From Lathyrus oleraceus (lineage: Eukaryota; Streptophyta; Magnoliopsida; Fabales; Fabaceae), in assembly GCF_024323335.1 (NCBI RefSeq), contig NC_066581.1, positions 440,039,816-440,103,815 on the forward strand: a stretch of 64,000 nucleotides of DNA, in the 5' to 3' direction. Shown here one piece after another: positions 56,130 to 64,000 of the stretch. The notes beneath the pieces were generated by a model, which did not search any database, was not told the origin of the DNA, and worked only from the letters and a program-made list of their open reading frames with translations. The position numbers were made by a program, and so were the translations under genes. The first letter of the stretch is position 1. The number at the start of each line of letters is the position of its first letter.

Positions 56130-59100
56130 TGTAGCGGTGTATTCGTCGCTATATGATCTATCGATTAAACCATAAGCTAGGAGATACATTGAAATTTTCG
56201 AGTCGCCACCGCACTTTTATTTATCCAAAGGACTGGCTAAAAAGCGAACAAAAGCCTAAGAAGTTTTACACGTAGAAAACTAATAAAAAGATCAGAGATT
56301 CTGGGTAAGGGGTAAATTACGCAATGGGAAGGTGTTAGGCACCCACTACGTCCTAGGTACTCCTAGGGAGCCCTTTTCACACTTGTTATGCAAAAATTAT
56401 TATTTGTTATGACATAAAGATTGTGCAAACATGATTGGGATGGTGAGAAAAGAATATACAAGTTTTTATTTGTTATTGGGTTATTGGGTTCGAACGGATG
56501 AACCCGTTGCCTACGTACCTTCCATCAAAGGTAAGGATCAGAACGCCGTAGTTCGGCTAAAAGATTTCCAAAAGTTGGTGGATTCAGTTTTAAACAATAG
56601 CACTGAGGCTTTTCATTATCAATGGGAGAACACTCGACCAAAAACAACATCCACCACGCGAGGATAGCTTCGACGTACTAGAGGGGTTAGCCCTGTTTGA
56701 AGTACGGAAGTCTTACTGTCGACTCACTAAGGATAGGCAAGATTTACATCAACCACAATGATAATTGAAGCCTATGGCTAATGCATGAAAAGATTAATGG
56801 ACAGAGCCAAAACAAGTGAATGAGTGAAGTTAATTGATTGTGATTATGAAAACGAAGTCAAAGTATGATTAAGATTGATTTGAAGAAGTATTATGAAATG
56901 GAGTTTTGAAAAAAAGTCAAGGACTTGAGTCCAGGTTTTTAGTTAGAAAACATGAAGATGTTTGCACAACACTTATGCCAAGTTTGAAAGTCAAAGTGTG
57001 AAAAGGTTCTAAGACGTAATGAATGATGAATGGATGAGGATGGAAAGTAAAACTTCTTAGAAGGTTCACTTCTTGAGATCATATAGCAGATGATTCAAGT
57101 GTGTCCTTTGGAATAGCAATTAATAATAACAAGCAAAGCAAAAGAAAAGCGGATATCGGATGCCAATCAATGGTCTTATACCAATCTCCTAAAACCAAAC
57201 GGGATATCAGAAGCCACTCAATGGTCTTGCACTAATCTCCACAGGCAAAGAAATAAAAAGCGGATACCGGATACCAATAGATGGATTTACACCAGTCTCC
57301 TAAAACAGAACAGGATATCAGATGCCACTCAATGGACTTACACCGATCTCCTCAAAAGAAAAGAACAAAGATGAAGTATGGAAGTCAACTGCCAATCTAT
57401 CTGGACTTAGGTTAACTCCACAGATGCTCATAGGAATACCAATGCCACGTTGCAGGGACTTATAGTGGATCCTCACATACAAGAACAAAAGCAACACATG
57501 ATCATAGGAATGCAAATGCCAACTTGCAGGGACTTACAGTTGCAACCTCACATAAACAGAGAAACAAACTATGATCACAGGAAAGCAGATGCCAACTTAC
57601 AGGGACTTATAACTGCAACCTCACATACAAAAATCAAATAGATTAAATTATGATCACAGGATAACAGATGCCAACTTACAGGGACTTATAACTGTAACCT
57701 CACATACAAACAGATAACAGAAGATATGAGTGACCAATGAGGTCTTACACTCTATCCTTCCATATCACAGAAGCAAATGCCAAAGCAATGGACTTACAAT
57801 TGTCCTCAATGGGCAAACAACAAATGATAGCATCACAAAGCAAATGAGATGATCATGCATTAATGGCAATTGATAATGAAGATAAATGCATAGCATATAA
57901 GCAAGCAAGTGCATATGAAGCAATCAATCAATCAATGAATATCAAACAGCACACTCTATAGCCAAACAATGGGGGGCTCACACAAGAGGGTTTGACTTTA
58001 ACAGTCCACTGTAATGGGTGAAGGTTGCTCTTAACCTGGCCATTGAGGGGCTCAGGTGAAGCAGATGAAAAAGGAGATGAGGAGTATGCCTCATTGCTTC
58101 TATCTCAGATAAGAGAGAGCATCAAAGAAAGTGTGGGAGTTCAGAAAGTAGGAACTCTCTCCACATTATTGACTCTATAGATCTTGGGTATTTATCTCAT
58201 TGCTTCAACCATGTAATGGGAGCAAAGAGAGGACACACTGAATAGTGGGGAATAGATTGCTTATCCCTACCTTCCACCAATTGCCTCAAATGAGGACTTT
58301 TCCTGCTTAGGACAAATATAAACAAACACAGGCATTGCCTCTTAAGGAGGACTTCAGACAGTTTGCCCGGTCAAATAACAGACCGGGTCTCCAGACTACA
58401 TGAAGAAGAAGTAATTATACCTCAAAGCAAATGCTAAAAAGCAAAGCAAGCAAGTTCAAAGAACTTAAGCAACTAAGGTACCTGAAAAAGTCAAACTCAT
58501 TAGTAAACAAGTCAACAGTCAAAAGCAAAAGAAAATGAACCAATGGTCACACAGAGGGACCAATTGTGCAAGGCACAAAGACTCAAGTATGAGTCACCTA
58601 CAAAACAAGAGTTAGCATGTGGCAAACAATCAAATTCAATCACATTTGAGTGATCCTTAAAGCATGGGTGCTCAACCTGAAACAACAGCTCAATTGTAAG
58701 CTCAGAAGACCACTAGGACTAGCCTAGGGTCAAAGATGAAAGAAAAAGTCAAGGCAGCAAGCAATGTTCAATCAAAGTCAAATTCAATCATGTAGGAAGC
58801 AAACACAATTGGATTCAAACTTATATCATGCATCAAGGTCATTTCATATGCAAAAGAATGCAAAGCATAGCAAGAGAAGCATACAAAAGTCAACAGCAAA
58901 GACTTCATTCAAAAGTCAACTCAAACATTTTCAAAAATCATGAAATAAATCACACTCAATCCTAACATCTAACATGGTATACATGTAAAATTTCATGGCA
59001 TTTGGATGAGAGGAAGGTAGTCAATGAAATTCATGAAGTCAAATCAAATTCAAGTAAGCATGGTGAAAGTCAACAAGCATGGGTCAACTTCAAAAAATCA

Positions 59101-62100
59101 TATCAATTTGAAAACAGAAGATAAATGAATGAGATTAACACCAATGCAAAGCTTGAGATGTCTAGTTATCACATGTGAAATTTCATGGACATACAATAAG
59201 ATTTGAGAATTTCACAAAAGATTTGGCAAGGCATAGCACAAAAAGTCAACAAATGACCAAGTATGGAAGAAAATTCTCAATTAAATGGAAAACAGCAAGA
59301 TTAATTCCAAGAAAATTCATACATCAATTAGACATGTGAGGGATCATTCATGCAAAATTTAGAGTCATTTGGATGTAGGGAAGTGTGTGAACAAAATTTG
59401 TGAAAATACATGATCATGGTATAGCACCAAATTCAACACATAACTTCAGAAAATCATAACTCTCAATCCACAAATGATAAATGCACAAACTTTATATGGA
59501 AATGAAGATCAATGTGTCTAGTTTCACCACAAAAAATTTCAAGCTCAATGGATACAATATGAGAATTTCACAATAAGAATGGCACAATGTATCATTTTGG
59601 CACACATGTGAAGAAAATAATTATCATTTAAAATCCAGAACATGAAAAATTAATTAAAATTCACCATAAAATTCTAGACACATTCATGAGTTTAATGCAA
59701 AAAATCTCACAATTTTTGGAGTTGAAATGAATAAAAAATGAATTGTTTAAGTTGAGTGAATAATTGGAACAAGTATGAACAAGAGCATGGTCAAACAAGG
59801 TCAACAATGGCATTTGTGTAATTCTGCAGTCACTTATTGAAGTGCTGCGTTTTGGGCAAAGCAATTGAAATGTTTTCATTGGCTGTTGCCCAATGAAACA
59901 GTAAATTGGCCAATGAGCTTCAAAGCTCTGAGTTTCTAAAACCCTAAGGGTTTCTAACACAGCAAGGCTCATGTTATCTTCAAACATCCAAACAAAACTT
60001 CGACCAACATACACAGCAGGATAGTCATCCTCCTTATCACAACAGCAAGGCATAGCATCATGTTCATCAATCATCATATCAAATAGAACAAACAAAAGCA
60101 ACAACATGTTTCAAAATTGCAGCATGGTTTTAGCATGGCAGCATGTTCATAAACAAAACAACAGCACATGACAGTATATAAACAGCATGGATTTCTGGGC
60201 CAAGTTCAAAACAGCAATAGCAGCATCAATTTCATGTTTATGGTTCATCAACATCAAAACAAAAAATCGACCATCACCCAACAGCATATCATTTAGCAGG
60301 ACATTGGTACAGGAGCACCAATCAATACTAACCAAAACACAACATTCAAATTTCTGGAAATTAAAACAGGTGAAGCTCATGAACAGCAGGGGTTTATGGT
60401 TTTAGAACAACAGCACATAGCAGCAAGCATTTGGCAAAGTGTAGCAGCAGGCAATCAACAGCATACAGCACAATCAAATGGATTCTTAGGGCAATGTTCA
60501 TAAGGCTCAAAACTGCAGCAAGGTTTTATCATGGCAAAGGCATTTTCATTCAAACATCTACACAGAACTCGACCAGCATACAACAGCATTGCATTACCAA
60601 CCAACACAGCATAAGCATACTTCATGAGATTTTCTTGACAAAGTAATTGGTTCAGCAGCACTCATCATATTCAGCCACATCAAACAAAAATGATTCAACC
60701 AAAACACACAACATAAGCATGAAAACCTAGGCATATTAAGATAGCAAAATAGCAGCAGGGTTTTATTAGCATGGTATAGCATCATGGTTTATGGTATCAT
60801 ATTCTCATAGCAAGCAATTAACAGCATGGTATTATCAACATCATTTTCATGTTTATGGTTCATCAACATGCCAAATTTCGAGCAAAATACACAATGGTAA
60901 TGATCACATAGCAAGCAGTCAAAAGCATTAACAATTAATCATGGCAAGGAAGTACTGTCATCATGCAGTAACATCAATCAACAACAAAACAAAACACAAT
61001 CATAGGAAACTCTGGGCATGGTAGGTTTCACACAGCAGTATATGTGCATCATGCTCATCAATCATCATGAACAACAGACATAAACCAACATCAAAGTCAA
61101 ACATGGCCATGACATTCTATCCTCATGCAACACTTGAGAGCAACTAAACAGCAACAAATATGGGATTTTTCTGGTGCAGGGTAATGTTCAACATGGACAG
61201 CATATATTCATCATCATGCAAAAAATCATCAAGAATCAAAGTGCCCAAAAAATGAAACCAAACATGCCAATAGCATCATTAAACCTCCAGCAACAAGAAT
61301 ATGGCATGCAATTTCAACAAATCAAACCCAACAAAGCAAATCGATGAAAAATGCATATGCTCACTAAAATAGCAATCCTTATATCTCATAGCATAGTCAC
61401 CCATTTAATGTGATTCAAAGCTTAAGTCAACCTACTAAACAAGACCTACATGGTGTGTAGCAAGACTTAAGAAAACAATGAAGTCGAAAAATTCACCTGA
61501 TTTGGAAAACCCAATGAAACAGTGCAGTTTGTATGCTTCCAGCTCAATCGGAGGTCCAATATGCTTTTGGAGTGAAGAAACTTTGAAGAACCTTGACTCA
61601 CACTTGCTTGAAATCCTTCCAAACTCTCACTGCCATGTTTGATGTGCTTGGAAAACAGAACAAAGACTGGAGTTCCAGCTGGTGATTAAGGCCGTAACAA
61701 GGCTCCAAATGATGTTCTGATGATGAAGGATGCAAGAGAACTCGAGCTCTTTTAATGGTTTGTGCAGAAATTGGGTTTTTGCCAAAATGCAAGAATGAGA
61801 GAAATGTCCTTTTGGTCTGTGGAGGCTGCGATTTCTTGGTCTCTAGGGTTGCTTTGTGGCAGAAAAACAATTTATATATGACTGTCTTAAGGAATGCTTA
61901 ATCATATTTAGCTAAAAGATGACCAAATGCACATTTGCTAATCTTTGTACAAGTGAAGTGGAGGGTGTATGCTGTACCCGAATTGGGCCTGGACAGGCTG
62001 TACATAACCTTGCCAACTGCTGTTTGTTGTTTTTTCATGCAGTGTTAACCTTACTTTGCTTATATGACTCCATTTGCCAAAATTACTAACTTTGCATAAG

Positions 62101-63330
62101 TGAAAGAGGAGGTACATGCTTGCCACGATTTGGGCTTTGGTAAGGCTGCAAATGACCAAGGCAATTGCTGTTTGTGGTCTGCTGCAGAACTGCTGTACCT
62201 TACTTGGTTCTTTTAAGCCATTTGCAAGAGTTGCCACATTTGTACTTTAGGCCAAAATGAGGGTAAAATGGTGATATGATGATGATTTTAAGCTTGGAGC
62301 AACCCACAAATATGATTCACAACATTTCCAAATTGGCCAAATCAAGAAAAAGTCAAAGAAGCCAAAAGTCAACTTTGAGTCAAACTTTGATTTTTAAAGA
62401 AATAGGTCCAAAAATGTCATTTTGAATGGTAAGGTTTTAGGTCATGAAATTTATATTTTTGGAAAGAGGATGAAAAATGTGATTTGTAGGAAAAAACCCC
62501 ACCAAATTTGGCCTTATGGTTTGAGAGTTATGGCTTGTTGAAGTTCAAAAATTGGTGAAAATGATTTGATCATATCTTGACAACCACACATGGGATTTTG
62601 ATGTTCTTGGACTTTTTGAAAATGGGAAGACAAGATCTTCAACTTTCATGTTGGGCAAAAATTCATTTGGAGCTTGTATCATGATGTAAGTTTAAGATCA
62701 AGAAGTTTCCATTTTTGGCAGTTGAAATTACAGGTCCACTTTCTATTTCTGGAAAATTTCTGATTTGACTTGATTTTCTTCCATGATGAGGTTTGACATG
62801 ATAGATGAGGCTTGTACAAGCATGAATGAACTCCTTCAGATCAATTCTATCCATCAAATCTCTGATTAAATCCACTGTTGACCAAGTTTGACTGTCTGTT
62901 GACTTTTCTAGGGTTTTGGACTGATTGAACTTCTTCTGATGAATTCCAAACCCTAATTCCTTGAGAACTTGACTTCAAATGATGTCCCAAGTTGTATGAA
63001 CCTTTGATTATTGATCATGGTGCCCAAATTCTGCAAGAATGGCCACCATCCATTGCTTTGACTGATCATTGACCATCTTTGACCTAATTGCTGATGATTG
63101 CTTCAACTGCAAGCAACAAGGTTAGACTGACAATATTTTTGTACTTTTTTAAATGATAAACATATGAAAGCAAAGATATACAAATGCAAAGTATGCTTGG
63201 TGATCAAGAAACAAACCCACAAGGCAAACTATCCACTAGAAGGGGACAAAGGCATGCAATGATCCTTGAGGCCATGATATGATAGGATATGGGCCATGAG
63301 GGATCTTAGGGCCAAAATTGGGGTCTTACA
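56130..63330 (-). repeat. 5' LTR of element 2 (7201 bp)
   Basis: Repeat of 34287-41487 at a constant offset of 21843. The TATA-type box TATATAAA is the complement of 61871-61878. A partial primer-site copy is the complement of 56200-56208, and AATAAA the complement of 56216-56221. Splice-like signals conserved with element 1 include CTAAC plus TTTTGTAG|GTGACTC (about 58595-58620) and a donor-like CAG|GTGAAT (near 61495). No gene is recognisable. Confidence 0.96.
61871..61878 (-). promoter_or_regulatory. TATA box of element 2 5' LTR
   Basis: TATATAAA in sense orientation, about 1.45 kb into the LTR, followed by the CCCTAGAGAC phrase shared with element 1. The likely start of the genomic RNA is about 30 bases further. 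Confidence 0.65.
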
Positions 63331-63335
63331 ATATC
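63331..63335. repeat. Target site duplication ATATC, right copy (element 2)
   Basis: Matches 34282-34286, directly after the LTR end ...TCTTACA on the plus strand. Confidence 0.97.
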
Positions 63336-63639
63336 TTGATACGACCAGGCGAATATCTCCACATATTCTCTCAGCATCTCAATCAACCTTCTCTAGACAT
63401 CTTCTTTCAAAGCAGCCTCGATCTTAATATCTTTTATGGCGTCCTCAGTACCAAGATTAACAATCTCCAACTCCTCCTGATGAGGTTGGATGACCCTCTC
63501 CTCTTGCTTCAACAATCTGACCAATTCTTTAGGGAGTTCACAGTCTTCCTCACTCTCCTCTTCAGCTTGGTAGATGGGATTATTGAAATCATACTGAGCC
63601 ATAACATAATTGTTCATAGTGGAGTCCGTAAGATCACTT
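63331..63639 (-). pseudogene. Host element pol, N-terminal fragment
   Basis: This is the start of the host element pol exon, from just after the intron acceptor (63640) to the element 2 insertion. It aligns with the first 100 or so residues of pol in the young elements (acidic start, then LVRLLKQEERVIQPHQEEL, then the FAWSY block). A TAG at 63393-63395 interrupts it. An ATG at 63617 lies in frame, but entry by splicing also keeps the frame. It continues, after removal of element 2, at 34286. Confidence 0.88.
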
Positions 63640-63868
63640 CTGCATGTTTAATGCTTTATTTTAGAAAAAGAGTTCAAGAAAGTCACAAAAACAAAAACAT
63701 TGCCATTTTTATTGTTTTTTTTGAAAAATGAAAAACAAAAATAGAAAGACAGGGATCACAAAGTTGTTTGCAAAACGTCCTTTATTAATGATTTCATTGG
63801 AAAAACATGATGAGGCCCTACAATGAACCACTACGCCTTGTGCAAAATGAAAAACAAAAGAAAATTAC
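63640..63868 (-). other. Intron between protease and RT (host element, 229 nt)
   Basis: In sense orientation the donor GTAATT begins at 63868 and the acceptor ATGCAG ends at 63640. The donor overlaps the last sense codon and stop exactly as in elements 1 and 2, although most of the intron sequence differs. Joining keeps frame with the pol fragment. Confidence 0.75.
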
Positions 63869-64000
63869 TCTGTTTGAAGAGTAACTTGGACCACATCTTC
63901 TGCCGTCCAATTATTGATCGACTCCCCTGGTGCACACGGGTGAACCAAGTTGTCTAGATCACACTCACTGTCATTGTCTTCACCACTGGCTACAAAGACG
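63865..64000 (-). CDS. gag-pro: Host element Gag-Pro, C-terminal end (partial)
   Basis: The last 44 codons and the stop (63865-63867) are present; the rest is beyond the window. The tail has an acidic stretch, then DNLVHPCAPGESINNW, which matches the tail of Gag-Pro in elements 1 and 2 (acidic, then NNFVIPGGVCHNW). No break is seen in this piece, but the element as a whole is disabled. Confidence 0.85.
   Translation of the reverse strand, partial: VFVASGEDNDSECDLDNLVHPCAPGESINNWTAEDVVQVTLQTE

Larger units (their letters stand above)
34287..63330 (-). mobile_element. Element 2: complete Ogre-type Ty3/gypsy LTR retrotransposon, 29.0 kb
   Basis: This is a full-length element on the minus strand with two LTRs of 7201 bp each, a 5-bp duplication, a primer site identical to element 1, intact ORF1, gag-pro, intron and pol, and a 4.8 kb 3' region. 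I count four substitutions between the LTRs (36065/57908, about 36410/58250, 40285/62128 and 40358/62201), so it is probably the younger of the two. All catalytic residues that I checked are present and both TATA boxes are the same; it is the best candidate here for a self-sufficient copy. ORFs are 97-99% like element 1, but the LTRs are much more diverged. Confidence 0.96.

Noticed and set aside
1..64000. Host protein genes, tRNA, rRNA, or bacterial systems
   Set aside because: None seen. All long frames belong to the three retroelements.

Overview
The window is plant repeat DNA, most likely from a legume of the pea/vetch group (inferred from the giant Ogre-type Ty3/gypsy retrotransposons; nothing in the window fixes the species). 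It has no ordinary host gene, no rRNA or tRNA gene and no bacterial feature. All coding sequence belongs to three nested LTR retrotransposons of the Tat/Ogre lineage.

Layout. The oldest layer is a decayed Ogre-like element ('host element', minus strand) that runs off both window edges. It survives in three pieces: 1-3267 (integrase end and long 3' region), 31571-34286 (RT, RNase H and integrase) and 63331-64000 (gag-pro end, intron and pol start). Its pol has four in-frame stops and has lost catalytic residues. Two complete Ogre elements of one family sit inside its pol gene. Element 1 is on the plus strand at 3268-31570 (28.3 kb, target duplication GGTAC). Element 2 is on the minus strand at 34287-63330 (29.0 kb, target duplication ATATC). 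They face opposite ways and are separated by only 2.7 kb.

Each young element has a 6.9-7.2 kb LTR, an 18-nt primer binding site matching a tRNA 3' end, a 1 kb leader, ORF1 (482 aa, unknown role), gag-pro (about 1100 aa), a short intron, and pol (1153 aa: RT, RNase H, a second archaeal-type RNase H, integrase). A 4.6-4.8 kb non-coding 3' region, a short purine tract and the 3' LTR follow. The LTR pairs are nearly identical (about nine substitutions in element 1 and four in element 2, counted by eye), so both insertions are recent. Element 2 looks fully intact. Element 1 is intact in frame but carries an Asp-to-Asn change in a conserved RT block, and one of its two LTRs has a damaged TATA box.

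How the parts work together. The gag-pro stop codon lies inside the GT...AG intron, so unspliced RNA gives Gag-Pro and spliced RNA gives an in-frame Gag-Pro-Pol. The same donor, phase and acceptor occur in all three elements, including the diverged host element. Unspliced RNA must therefore leave the nucleus. The 3' region contains a repeated 43-nt hairpin (11 copies over two elements) whose arms change in compensating pairs, which is the strongest unexplained signal in the window. Other unexplained signals are repeated 3' sequences resembling the complement of the primer binding site, a second partial primer site inside the LTR, GNRA-capped hairpins just after pol, and LTRs that are far more diverged between the two elements than their coding regions are.
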